Assembly: GCA_029378245.1 (NCBI GenBank)
Contig: JARKIF010000025.1
Location: 124,001-188,000, forward strand
Length of the DNA stretch: 64,000 nt
Direction of reading: 5' to 3'
Source of the DNA: Roridomyces roridus
Taxonomy: Eukaryota > Basidiomycota > Agaricomycetes > Agaricales > Mycenaceae
Part shown: in pieces, positions 8,256 through 20,061 of the stretch
Layout: every line of letters starts with the position of its first letter
How positions within the stretch are numbered: the first letter of the stretch is position 1
Program-made: the position numbers and the translations under genes
The notes under the pieces: generated by a model
What the model was told of the DNA's origin: nothing
Databases searched by the model: none
The model's input: only the letters and a program-made list of their open reading frames with translations

Positions 8256-11200
8256 CTAATCCTCATCCTCATCCTCCTCCTCCTCCTCTCCTGGCTGGTT
8301 TCCTACTCGCCCCATCTTGCCCATCTTTGGCGGGAGCTCCGGCTGCTCGTCCGGATCCAAAGCTCGCGGTTTGTAGTCTGAGGGTAGCTGCAAGCCCAGC
8401 TCGCGCACGTTGTGTTCCCAACGCTCGGCCTCCTCCGGCAGAGGAACGAAAGACGCGTTCCTCACAATAGACGTGAGCTCCCACCACTTGCCCTGGACCC
8501 AAATTTCGACGTGGTCGTGAATCTGACTCGTGTCGTCAGGGTCTTGGTGGGAAACCCATCCCTCGACGGGGCCAGTATACTGGTCGTCCGTGACCAACCG
8601 AGCATATTGGTGCTCTTCGCGAGCTTTGCGCGGCGGCGGAGTGCCGTCACGGCATCGCTGGCCGTTTGCCGTCTTGTACTCGTCCGCCTCGGCCATGTAT
8701 TGGTGCGCCAGCTCCGTCAGGCGTTCCCGTTCTTGGCACGGCGGGAGGTGGGTCGGCTGCGTCTTCTTCGCCGCCGGCGCTGAATCCAAGCGCTTCTTCT
8801 TCTTCGGTGGCTCCTCCTCCTCTCCAGCGTCAGCGAATCGCGTCATTTTCACATTTTTTTGAGGGCGCTGCTCGCCGTAACCTCTGGCTTGTTGCTGACG
8901 GCGGTACTGTTCGCCCCAATTCTCCTGCGGTCCATAAGGATCAAACGGAGGGCGCTGCTGGTCACGGTAATCCCCTCCGCCTCCGTAAGCGTCCATTCCA
9001 AACGGAGGAGGAGGAGGACGGTGCCAGCCGGGGTAGTGGTTGTAGCGGGGGTCTGGATACTGCTGCTGCGGGTAGTAATACTGCGGTGGTGGTGGTGGAA
9101 AGCCCATTCACGGATGGCGCGATGAACCCGCGATGTTCTGCGGAGGACGAGTCTGTGGACGGGAGGCAAACCCTCCTGGCCCGATGGGGCGAACAGGAGA
9201 GGACGAGGCGGGAGGCTGGAGGTCGTCCTCGTCAAACGGAGGCGGGGTGCGCTTTGCGCTTGACGGCAGGCTTGGAGGACTTCGCGGGCTGCTTGCCCTT
9301 GGCCGCCTTCTTCAATTGCGGCTGCTCCTCGTCAGACTCCTCGTGTCGTCGTCGTCGTGGGCTTGCGCTTGGCAGGCTTTTTCGATTTCGGCTCGCCCTG
9401 GTCAGACTCGTCGTCGGACTCCCCTGCCGCTGCGCTTCGCTTGCCCTTGGCTTTCTTCGACTTGGTCTTCTTCTTCTTCTCGCCTCCGCTGACATACGCT
9501 GCGGAATTTGCCACCTTCAAAGCCACATGGCCTCCCACCGTCTTCAAGACGGTGATCTCGGCCTGTTGCTCCGGAAGCATCTCCTCTTCTTCTGTAAACA
9601 AATCAGCAGTGTCGCCGCTGCTAGCCATGGAGCGTACCTTGCGTCCATGGTACAATTCTGAGAGCGAGATCGACATTGATGCTCTTGTCTTTCTTGTGTG
9701 CTGGGCACCCCTGCGCCTTTTCCATGCGGCCAATGACGGTGGCGAGTACCGGAGCAGAGAAGGCTTTGTCGCCCTTGTGGAACTGGGCGACAACCTCGTC
9801 CGGGTAGTTTTCCAGCCTCAGCTGGTACTTGTAAGCCAAGTCTGCCCACCCCGTCAACGTCCATCTCATTTGGGCCTTGCTGATCTCGGTCTCGTCGCAG
9901 CCTCGAGCTTTCATAATGGCTCCTGTGTAAACATTCAGTCGCCAGCGCGGTGGAGGAGATAGAACGATTGGCACTTACGAAGATAACTGACGAGCCGGGT
10001 CTGCACGTATTTGCGGAACTTGTCGCGCAACTTGTCCCCGGTCAAACCCACCATCATGGATGGATACTTGTCCTCCGGCTTCGTCTGATCGAGGTCCTCG
10101 TCTTCAGCGATAGTGCCCTGCTTGTCAAGCTTGTCTTGGATGACGCTGGACACGTATTTAGCGCAAGGAAGGGGAAGGAATCAGCAGGCCACCTACGTAA
10201 CCTTGGCGCTAGTTAATGTCATTTGTTTTTCCCAATTCAGGTCGGCGCGAGACTGCAGGACCTCCACCGCCTGCGACCCCGCGATGAGACGGTTATGGCC
10301 ATGAGCAGGGTCGAGTAGCATCAGCGTTGAGGTGAAGACCCATGGTCTGATATGCCGACACGCCCTGGCAGTACGTTAGATGCTGACGCCTTGACAGCGC
10401 GAAAGACTCACCATCTTCGTTATAGTATCAACGACCTTGTTGATGTCGGCCGGGAAAGCACCTTGATCGACGCGGAAGTCGATTATGGCGGCCTTGTGCG
10501 TTTTGTTCCACTCCTCCAACCACGGCATCGCCTTGAAACATTCCTCGAGCGAAGGCTTGGCCCCGAGCTTGGCCTCGAGTTTGGCCGCTTTCCAAGCCTC
10601 CCCGACTTTCCTACTCCATTCGTCGCTAGGAACGCCTTCCGCCGAGTTAGCACCGCCGTCTGCCGCAGTATACCAGGGCTGAAAGACGTTCCATCCCGAC
10701 GGTTTGCGGAAGCTCGTGGTGCTCAAGTGCAGATGTTTGTGGAGCGTGTGCACAGACTTGCCGTACTTCTTGGCCACGGCCTTGATACCCTCGTCAAAAG
10801 CTGATTGGAGGTCTTCGAGCTCTGCCTTGCATGCTGCATTGAGAGGACCCGGACGCGCATCCTGTTCGTCGTCCTGCTCGCCATCTGAGGGAGACGGAGA
10901 GGCAAACTTCTCCTTCTCCTTCTCGTTCCCCTTCCCATTGGCACCGGCCTTGCCGGGACGCGCGTTCTGCTTGTCCTTCGGCTGGGCCTTGCCCTTGCCC
11001 TTGGACTTGGTGCGTTTCTTCCTGGACACGACGTCGCCCTCCTCCTCCTCCTCCTCCTGCTGCTGCTGCTGCTGCTCGTCGTTGTCCTGGTCTCGGAGAT
11101 TATCGGCCTCCTCGTCCTCAGGATTTGGTACTCGGCGTCCGACGAGGATAGCTTTGGTTTTCTCGCTTTCCTCGTAGTCGCTTCCCGAGGGGTCGGAGTC

Positions 11201-11873
11201 ATTGCCCTCCGCGATGACCTGCTGCTGGGTTTTACGGCATTTTCTGCGCGGCCTCTCCTCCTCGTTCGGCGGGTGCTCCTCGCCTTCAGAAGGCGGGTGC
11301 TCCTCGTCCAAATCGAGCTGGATGGGCGCGCGTTCGAGATCGAAAAGATGGTCGTCCATGTCGTCGTCGTCGGGCCCCAGAAGATCGTCGAGGTCTTGTT
11401 CGCAACGGTCGTGCCCCAGAATCATGGTGAGATCGCCGACTTCCTGGTCAAGCGTCTGCACCTCTTCAGGCGTGGGGGTGGAGATCCTCGGGAGTGGAGA
11501 GTTGGGCTGGCCCCGATGGAGAAAGCTGGGATGCCGGAGGAGGAGGTCGGTGGATACGTCGGGGTGTGGCGCAGGTCGCGGTTTAGGGCGCGACGCCTTG
11601 CGTGGTGAAGGGGGGATCTCAACGAAGACTTCCTGGACAAAATATCAGGAGTCGAATTCGAAGATGAAAGGTGGCACGACGTACCTTGAGCTTGCGTTTA
11701 CTGGTGGTTTTGGAAGGCTGGTCGTTGTCCGCGTCCTTTTTCTATGAAAAATGTCAGAGTTAAATTCGAAGGTCCAATGAGGAACGCACCTTGGATCTGG
11801 AGTTCTTGACAAATACAGGCTCGGAGGCGCCGCTGGCTTTGGGTCGGGCACGCAGCTGCCTCCCATTCGACAT
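8256..11873 (-). pseudogene. Long acidic/basic low-complexity gene of unknown family, frameshifted
   Basis: Starts at ATG 11873. Exons 11873-11790, 11741-11685 and 11632-10412 (introns 48 and 52 nt) join in one frame. Further exons follow: about 10370-10200, then to 9990 and below, with introns starting GTAGGT, GTAAGT and GTACGC. The encoded protein is rich in Glu, Asp and Lys, with Gln and Glu runs and a conserved-looking core (SGWNVFQPWYTAADGG ... PWLEEWNKTHKAAI) that faintly recalls DNA-binding HMG-like regions. Four breaks affect the 3' half: a phase change near 10325, a one-base change in an ACG repeat near 9355, another near 9245, and an in-frame TGA at 9108-9110 just before an ATG at 9107. 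From 9107 an open frame continues to 8256 (MGFPPPPPQYYYPQQQ..., 283 aa, tyrosine/proline-rich then basic). It could be read as a separate gene, but the open frame on both sides of the TGA favours one decayed gene. Confidence 0.6.
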
Positions 11874-12768
11874 GGTGAAATTTCGGTGACAGAGAGAGTT
11901 GGGAGAGTTGGGGTGGTGAATGAAGGAGGAGGCCTCGCTTGTTCAAGGGCGCCGCGAGGATCACGGGACAACGCTGAAGAACAATGGGTCTCGAGTCGTC
12001 GGCAGTGGGGTGAGGACATACCGAATACGGACCACGGTATTGCCATTGTTCGTGCCACAGGGAACTTGAGGGCGTTTCGCGTGCATTGTGAGCTCGTGGG
12101 AGCCTTGAGTGAATGCCCTGCCCACCCCGTCGTCCAATCGTGACCTGGGAAGCCCATGGGCGTGAGGTCGGTGGAATTGGCGTCGGTGTCTCCCTATGGC
12201 TGACTTTGCACCATTCGTCCCTGGATTTCTCTGTTATTTCATTGCTATACTACTTGGAGCCCGGGCTGACATACCCCGCCGCCGCCGCCGACAATCACGC
12301 CCCACCCAGCTCACCACCACCCAGCGCTGGTGAGTGTCGAGAAGAAACGTATAAGTGTTTCAAACTCCGACATTGGCTAATGATAGTGAGCATGATCTCG
12401 GAGGTGAGGACACGATCCGTCACGGAACGCTTTGAAACCTCCGAAATCATGCTCTGCAAGTCAGCTGACACCGAAACACAGCCACTTTCCCGACTCTTGC
12501 TCCCGCCCACCACATTCGGTAAGTCCTCCCTCCCTCTGTAGTCGGTAGATAGTTGTAATAATGGAATAATATTGGACCTACATGTCCTGCCTGTCGTCGA
12601 CGGCAGTTTCGCTCTTAAAACAATGAGAAAAGGAGCCAAAAGTAGAATAGAAAAAGCTACACCCAGGGCGCGTCGCTGATCGAATTCCATTCTCACCCCA
12701 AATCCGCCGCCAGCTCTCCCAGCGAGCGCACACCTCTCATCCGCCCACGACGCGCTACCATTACACTC
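11874..12768. promoter_or_regulatory. Divergent intergenic region between the long (-) gene and the KOW gene (+)
   Basis: 895 bp without a coding frame. It holds ATTGTTC motifs at 12045 (+) and 11979-11985 (-), and an 18-bp inverted repeat with one mismatch (12388-12405 with 12437-12454, arm starting GAGCATGAT) around a 31-nt loop. It is placed to control both genes. Confidence 0.45.
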
Positions 12769-15720
12769 ATGGACACCACCTCCAATACCACTCACGCCGA
12801 ATCTGATGCTGCCTCGCCCACGACCCTTCTCAATGACGATCCCGCTACCGAAACGCCTCAGAATGAAGATAACAACGATATATCTCAGGTATTTTTCCGC
12901 TTTTCTAGTTCATCATGCATCTCATTGCATTTGCAGCTCATGGACGCCACCTCCAATACCACTCACGCCCAATTTGATGCTGCCTCGCCCACGAACCTTC
13001 TCAATCACGATTCCGCTACCAAACCTCCTCAGAACGAAGATAACAACGATGGAAATCAGGTTCGTTTCCATTTTTCCAGGTCATCCTCCATCTCATTGCA
13101 TTTGCAGCGCTCCTCCCGCTCTCCGCCTCTGAAACACAGGCGCATCATGTCCCTTCTCGATTTGGCTGCCGAGGACTCTGGGGACGAGGAGGAAGACGAG
13201 GAGGAGGACCATGATCGCACCCTGAGCGACGACGGTACATTCTCTCTCCTAGGCGCTTGATAAGCGACTGACCAAATTGCAGAATTTATTGATGACGATG
13301 ACGAGCTCCTGCAAGGGACCAGCCCCGGCCCTTTCATCAAAGACGAATTCACGCTGCTGAAGGATGCGGAGGATCTGGCCGCTCTGTTTGAGGGTCTTGC
13401 AGACGGGTACAAAAAAGACGTCGAGACTGAGAAGAAGAAGAACCCCACCACCGAGGAAGCGGAGGCCATGCTGGCCGAGTTCAAAGAGCGCGTTGCCAAC
13501 GACAAATGGGGCGACGTGAGGGACAGAGCAGAGCAGAACGTCCAATGGGACGTCCACAAGGCCAAATGGGTCGAGGGGCCAAGGGTCAAATACCGGGAGA
13601 TGCGCCGTTTGCTGAATCAGACTCGCGTCGACCCCGGGGACTGGATTCGTCTGAATCCAGAAGGCAGCGAGAAACGCATCGTCGCCTTCGTTGTAACCCC
13701 CAAGCGGTTTATCATTCCCGCCCTCAAACCCGGGTCCGACTCCTGCGAGAAATACGCGGTATATTGGCCGCTCTACAGGTGCAATCATCCTGTTATCCAC
13801 CCATCTCTGCAGGAATTGGAGCCGTTTCGCAAAAGTCGCCTTCGCTATCTCCAGCGACCCAGCCTTTCCAATTCGTCGTACGGATTATGCGCTCAGGAAC
13901 ACGTCTTCATTGTCGAAGGCGACGACAAAGGGCAGCAGGGCTTGATAGAGCAGATGTGGTATTCCTACCGAGATACCCCCGACGACCCCGTCAGAACCCA
14001 CTGGGCAAGAGTGCGTTGGGGCCTTCATGGTCTCGGGGCGATCCTGGCCTCCTCCCTCCGCCGTCACATGCTCGACCCTGGACCTCCCGTCAAACTCTTT
14101 GATCGGGTGAAAGTGCGGTATGGGGTCTCAAACCACCTTGATCGAGTGGGTAGGATTGTGGAAGTCGAGGGCATTAAAGCCACGGTGGAAACCTCGGCAA
14201 AAGGACGCTTCCAGGTGGACGTAGAGGACCTTGTCCGTCGGTTTGAAATGGGAGATTGGGTGGAGGTGGTGTGGGGCGCAGAAGTCGGGCGAAAAGGTCT
14301 CGTGGTTTCCGTGGACAAGCAGCAGGGTTCTCTCAGCCTTGTGGAGGATATAATGAGCCCGGGGCCAGGCCACGTATGTAATTGTTTTTTAGTTCTCTGA
14401 GCGTTGGCTAACACGGCCCACAGCACGACGTGAATCTGCCCATGGTCAACTATGTATGTATTTTTCACCTAACCTAACCTTGCATTGACACCAAGCACAG
14501 TTCGAGGTCTTCATGCGCAACGTCTGCTTTTTGTCGCTGGCTGATGACGAGCCTCTCGTCGAGTCCGTGAACGCCTTCGCAACCGCCCCCGTCGCCGCCG
14601 TCAGTCATACCCAGAGCATACCTGCGCCTGGCGATGATATCGCCGACGTTGAGCAACCATCGGATACACGAGATCGCCAAGCCATGCACATTGGCAAGCG
14701 CTTTGAGGGTCTGGAGGTGGTGATTGGCGGCGCGCATCGGTACAGCGGGAGAGCAGGGACAATCGTTGGGGACCACGACAGCGTTGCCCGGGCGCAGAGG
14801 CTGAAAGCAAAACAAGAGTCTGCATCGACAGAGGAGGAGTACATGCGAGCGCCGTGGATGGATCGGGACGGTATTCTTATCACCGTCGTGGAAGACGACG
14901 GCAGCCGCATCGAGAATCTCACCGTCGAGGATTTATTCCATCGCTGGTAAGTCTTTCTGGCGGCTTTTCAGAATATCACTCATTTTCTCTCAGGAACGGC
15001 ACTCCTCTCGCCAAAGCGTTCTTCGTTGGCAAAGGCGCGGACTGGTCAAAGCCGACGTTGCGTTGGCCACAACCTGCTCCGGCCGCGTCCGCGCGTCCTC
15101 GCACACCCACTCCAGAACCAGACGCGGAACAACCACTGTCGAGGCAGCTATGGGCAGCTCCTCCTCCCGAAGCTGAGGGGGAGTACGACGGCAAATGGCT
15201 TTGCTGCCCCAAGTTTGCGGGAAAACGTCTGGACGTCCAAGTGAAGGGAACACCTGCGCTGCAGGGGCACCGAACGTGGCGACTATCAAATCGCATTCTC
15301 GAGTGCGAAAACGAGTATGGCTATTTGCTCCTGACAGACGTGGTAACGGAAGCCAGTCTCGTCGACAAAAAACTGCTTGTTCACGGCCTCCGCAATCGCA
15401 CCCCGCAAAAAATCCCCCCGATGTGTGTCGTCCCACGCAGAGAGACGTCGGCCAAGAAAAGATTGGAGGACGCGTTTCGGGAGCGGGTCGTCATCATTGG
15501 GCCTGACATCCGTGGAAGCAAGGCGCGAGTGGGGGAGTACGGTCAAATCCGCATGCCAATCTGGGGGAAGGTCGGAATTGTCGTAGTTCTTTTCACGGAC
15601 GCAAAAGAAGGGGAGTACGATGTGGGTAACCTTTGCTTGTCGGTCAACGAACGAGTCGAGCTAACCATTGGGACTTGGGACGCGACCACCTTCCCTTCTC
15701 GCACGTATTATGTACTGTAG
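12769..15720 (+). CDS. KOW-repeat protein, Spt5/NusG-like
   Basis: Seven exons: 12769-12888, 12937-13059, 13108-13234, 13283-14373, 14424-14453, 14501-14946 and 14994-15720. The introns are 47-50 nt, and the sum is an exact 888 codons (887 aa). After an acidic N terminus it has several KOW-type segments, each a short beta-rich run ending in a Gly-containing turn: DPGDWIRLNPEGSEKRI, LFDRVKVRYGV then VGRIVEVEGIKATVE, FEMGDWVEVVWGAEVGRKG, and RYSGRAGTIVGD. Spt5 proteins use such repeats to bind RNA polymerase and nucleic acid during elongation, so a chromatin or transcription role is an inference. Exons 1 and 2 together with the introns after them are a tandem duplication of about 171 bp. The frame is fully intact, unlike those of its neighbours. 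Confidence 0.8.
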
Positions 15721-16065
15721 CAGCGTATAATGTGTAGACACCTTGTAAATATTCTAACTGTACAACGCATGTATGTATGTCGCTAATATCATCAATTTAC
15801 CATTGACCCCGGGCGAACTTCAAGGACAACTCACGCCCCTCAAGAAACTCACGGACCCGCGCGCTTGAAACAGGTGTGCATTGTTCTCCCTGTTCTCATT
15901 TCTTTTTTGACGACTCGACAGATTTGATTTTGTATTGTTCTTGACGTGTTGTTGACGCGTTGTTGACGCGTTGACACCTGTCAAACGTTATTCTCCTATT
16001 CTTCTGCCAAGTGAGTGGGTCGGAGAACGCGCGCGTCAGGAATCTGATACGTTTGTAGGAACACG

Positions 16066-18376
16066 ATGGCGGGAATGAAGCTGCCCCGGCAGAGCAAGAA
16101 GAACAAGGAGAAGATCGCAAAGATAGCCCAATCCCGCCCCAGCCTACAGCCCGGGCCCTCGGTGCCACACCCTCTGAAGAGGAATGCCAAGCAACCCACG
16201 ATGCTTGGCCCTGGGAGGCGCACCATGGTGCAGACTTTCCGGCAGCCTCTACCGCCCCCGGAGACGTCGGATGACGAGGAGGAGGAGGAGGAGGAGGGGG
16301 AGACCCACCACTCGCAAGCACCATCCTCGGATTTTCCGGATTTCGATGTCGAATTGGACGACATAGGCGTGGAGCAATCGGAGGATGGATGGCACACGGA
16401 TCAGTCTACCCATTCTCCACGCAGGCGGCGCCGCGAAACTCAGTCCCCCGAGAAACCTCACCGTCGAGCCAAGGAGTCCCAAACTGTGGCTTGGACGAGC
16501 ATGATGCCAGAGCTCGTCCCGCTGTTTCTGGACTTGTCCAGCGACACGCAGTCGTGGAAGGAGTACGGTCGGCTGGAACGGCTGGACACCGAGCGCGCGT
16601 GCGGATGCGAGGATATGGTCGAGTTAGACCTGAGCATTGTAACGTTCACAGGTATGTTTTTCCATGATCCACCGAGTACGATGAACTGAAATGACTGCCC
16701 CAGGCATATACAACGCTCGTGTAGAGCTCTGCGCTTGCGAATCCGCTCCCAAAAGGCTGCTTCCCCTGCGCGCCCCACCGTCCAGGCCTCGCGGTAGACG
16801 TGCGAGTGCTGGAATTCTTCAGGTCGCTGTACCTGAGAATAGCCCCGAACAAAAGCGCGGGCATTGGCGCGCTTCAGGACCACTTGGAGAAAATGGGATA
16901 CCAATTGGCGAGCAATGTAAGATTTAAGATATGATACGAAGGACTATTCTAATTCACAAACAGGACGCTTTGGTGCGACAATTTGGTGCCGCACTCGACT
17001 GGTACACGTACTTGACACATCAAGCCGAGGCGTACATCGACCAAAAATTGGACAGTCTCCGCACCTCCTCCGAGACCCCAGATCTCCCTCCTCCCACCCC
17101 AATCATACCAGAGACGCCCCAGCCTGCAGGAACGGCATCGGGTTCGCGTGGAAGCAAACGCGCGCGTGCTGACGACGACGACAAAGAACCTGACCCAAAC
17201 CATGGCAAGAAGGCACGCACCAAGGGACCCGAGAAACCCAAACCGGAGAACCCGTTCCCAGAGCCTCCCAATCTCGATCGCCCTAGCGAATATCTCCGAA
17301 GTCGCTGTCCCTTGTGCTTTGGAGGAAACGAATGGGGTACGGCTGTGTAAGTGATATCCTCGTTTCACGAGCTCAAACTGATGAAAAATACTTCAAGTGC
17401 GGACATCAAGGTGTGCATGGACGCCTGCTTCACGCAAAAGAAGAACAAGGGCGCGCCTGACCCCGAGAAAACCCACCCCGACACACACTTTGTACCGGAA
17501 GAATTGAGTCGAAAAATGGAGGAATACGTTGAGGCGGTGCGGCAAGGGGCAGAGAAAGAAAAGACCACACGAGTAAAGGTCTTAAGCGCAAAGATCCGGC
17601 CATCTCGACGGTGTGCAAAGACTACAACAAGGTGTGCGACGACCTTCGGAGGATGGTGCAGGAAGACGGGGAAGAAGACGGTGTGCCGAAGAACGCGGTG
17701 GCACCAGAGAACATCGACCCGAAGAGCATGTGGCGTTTGGACGTGGACGATGCGATTTGGCAGGACGTTGGACTGGACGACGAGGAGGAGGACGGTGCAC
17801 CACCTCGGTGGTTGGCAGACGACGACGTGAGGAGGGGAATACTTGCGATGCTGGACGTTGATCGCGCAGATGAAGAAGATGAAACGCTGCAGAGAGAGCG
17901 TCGAGCTATGCAGGTGTGGTTTGCCGAAGAATGGGAGCTGGTGAACTCGGCCATGGATAACGCAGGTACGTATCTTTATTGTCTTGATATCATTCACCAG
18001 GTTGACAGTCGGAATTGCAGACAATCGGGGGGAGCACTACGCGTTCGGGCAACGACGCCAACGTCTGCTGGGATTGTGTGCGGAATGGCAACGTCACGCC
18101 CCGCCTTGCGATGATTCAGAACTGCCAGAGTGGGGTCCGAGCACGACCGACATCATGCAAGCTCGTTACAGAGCGGCAACGGCGTGGAGAGGCCAGGATT
18201 TGTATGGCGAGGAGGAAGTGGACGGTGAAGGGGAAGAAGAGTATCTGAGCCGGTATCAGACGTTCAATGAGATGGATGCGGTGGCAGGGTATCTGGGCGG
18301 GGATGACGACGAAGGTGAAGGCGCAGACGAGGCAAGTGCAGAGGAGGCTGCTGCCGTGTACGAGTGGGAAGAGTAA
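16066..18376 (+). pseudogene. KDZ-superfamily transposase, internally deleted
   Basis: Exons 16066-16651, 16704-16916, 16964-17346 and 17398 onward, plus a 3' exon 18021-18376 after a 55-nt intron (17966-18020). The N terminus is acidic and carries the Cys cluster expected in KDZ proteins (ACGC ... ELCAC ... FPCAPH). Next come CPLCFGG and the first catalytic Asp in KVCMDACFTQKK (codon 17420-17422). About 50 residues later, near 17578, the frame jumps to what reads as the family's C-terminal part (LKRKDPAISTVCKDYN, then RRMVQ and an acidic tail). The middle of the enzyme, with the other acidic catalytic residues, is missing. There is also a frameshift near 16758 inside the Cys cluster. KDZ enzymes excise and insert DNA transposons; this copy cannot do so alone. 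Repeats of GTTGTTGACGC and ATTGTTC motifs (15880, 15934) precede it. Confidence 0.8.
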
Positions 18377-18694
18377 AGATGTAATATAGTCGGTCGAAAT
18401 GCATTGGTAGATTACACATTACCCTCTCGTGTGGCAAGGGAGAGTTCAAGCGGAGGATATGGAGGCTACTGGGCTGGGTAAGTACAGATTCTTGGCGTTT
18501 TCAAGCACTGCTAATTCTTTGAAACAGTGATTTGGTATTTGCGACCTGAGGTAGGCGCGCGGGCACCTAACGACACTTGGCCTTGGTGAAAGGTTTTAGT
18601 CTTTGGCTATGCCGTTTGAGGGGGGGCAGCATGAGCCGGGTAAGCTCATTCTGGGTGCTTGAAGCGTCGCTGATGCATTTCTCATTACACTTCT
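18377..18694. other. Spacer between KDZ remnant and tandem repeat
   Basis: 318 bp; no coding frame. A degenerate fragment of the downstream 176-bp repeat is present from about 18555 (ACCTAACGACACTTGG). Confidence 0.4.
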
Positions 18695-19175
18695 TTTTTT
18701 TGCACCCAGCGATCCCGTTTTCTCTGCAGTTTGGGTGCCCAGCACGTTCGGTGTGTGTCGCCCACACTCTGCCTGGACTCCTCGCTGACGCGCTGGACTT
18801 GACAAAGTCCAAACGATCGATTTTGCGACTCAAGGCATTTAGACGCCGGCCGGCGTCTAACGACACGTGGCTTTTTCGCACCCCAGCGATCCCGTTTTCT
18901 CTGAAGTGTGGGTGCCCAGCACGCTCGGTGTGTGTTGCCCCCACTCTCCCTGGATTCCTCGCTGACGACCTGGACTTGACAAGGCCGGAACGACCGATTT
19001 GCGATTCAAGGCAATTAGACGCCGGCCGGCGTCTAACGACACTTGCGTTTTTGCAGCCCAGCGATACCTTTTTCTCTGCAGTGTGGGTGTCCAGCACGCT
19101 GGGTGTGTGTTGCCCCCACTGTGCCCGGATTCCTCGCTGACGCTGTGGACTTCACAAGGCCCGAACGAGCGACTG
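18695..19175. repeat. Tandem repeat, ~176-bp unit, about 2.7 copies
   Basis: Units share CCCAGCGATCCCGTTTTCTC, GGGTGCCCAGCACG and CTCGCTGACG. Units are separated by the perfect 18-bp palindrome AGACGCCGGCCGGCGTCT at 18841-18858 and 19017-19034, exactly 176 bp apart. Short frames through it are repeat artefacts. Confidence 0.85.
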
Positions 19176-20061
19176 CTACTTGCTGGGATTGGACATAGCG
19201 CGACTGCTGGGCGATTTGGGTGTCTCTCGTTGGTTAGGGACGCAGGTGCGTCAAGCTCGAGCTTTTGATTCGACTGCCTTTAACTTTGCTTCATTTCAAG
19301 TGTGCGCGTGTCTCGTCGCTATCGGGCGGACGTGAATCGATTCGATTTCGCCGGCTTGCGTTCACATACAAGTGAGTAAGAACAGAACCACTTGTGTATT
19401 GGCCTCTGCCCTGCCTTACTCCTGCCATAGATTCGGGTCGTTCTCACATCGCGTTCACGTCGTATTCCTCTATACACAGGTGAGTAAAAACGATTTTGAT
19501 CTTTGCCTCCGCCTTATTCCTGAATAGATTCGGGTCGGACTTCCCATCTACTTACTTCCATCCCTCTTACTGCCATCACACTCAAAGTCGAGTAAGAACG
19601 ACTTTGCTCTTTGCGTCTGCCCTCTGCCTGACTGTTCTCTGAATAGATTCCGCTCCGACTCGACTTGAATCGCGATCGGCTTCAAGTCGACGGTTTATCG
19701 CATCCCATATAGGTGAGCAACAACCAGCGGCTTGCTTCTTTTGCTGCTGCGTCTTATTCTTTGCTTCCTTGCTTGATAGATTCGGGTCGCGAATTCACTT
19801 ACATCGCAGTCAAGTGCAGCACCGATTGGGAGACGGATCGAAGCCAGAAACTCAAGGTGCGTTGGACTAACCCTAGAATGCTATATCAAACATTGACTAG
19901 TCGCTTAGTCTGTGGCCTTATCCCGGGATTCCATTGATACATGTAAGTAAGAGCGTCTCTTTCTCACTTTCGACGTTATCTTCTTCCTGAGACCTCAGAG
20001 CAACAATCCTATTCCCCCCGACACGCCGTCACCACACCACCCCATCCCTCACTCGTCTCCT
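19176..20061 (+). promoter_or_regulatory. Leader upstream of the GIY-YIG-like gene with serial mini-introns
   Basis: A series of intron-like units lies in a row. Each begins GTGAGTAA or similar and ends in an AG followed by ATTCGGGTCG or a near match: 19372-19430, 19480-19527, about 19588-19646 (weaker donor), 19713-19779, then GTGCGT..TAG about 19857-19903 and GTAAGT..CAG about 19944-20000. No protein frame joins the short segments between them, so this looks like a multi-intron 5' leader or a non-coding RNA. Confidence 0.5.

Noticed and set aside
18567..19140. Open frames of 176-187 aa on both strands at 18567-19140
   Set aside because: They are produced by the 176-bp tandem repeat and appear on both strands at once.
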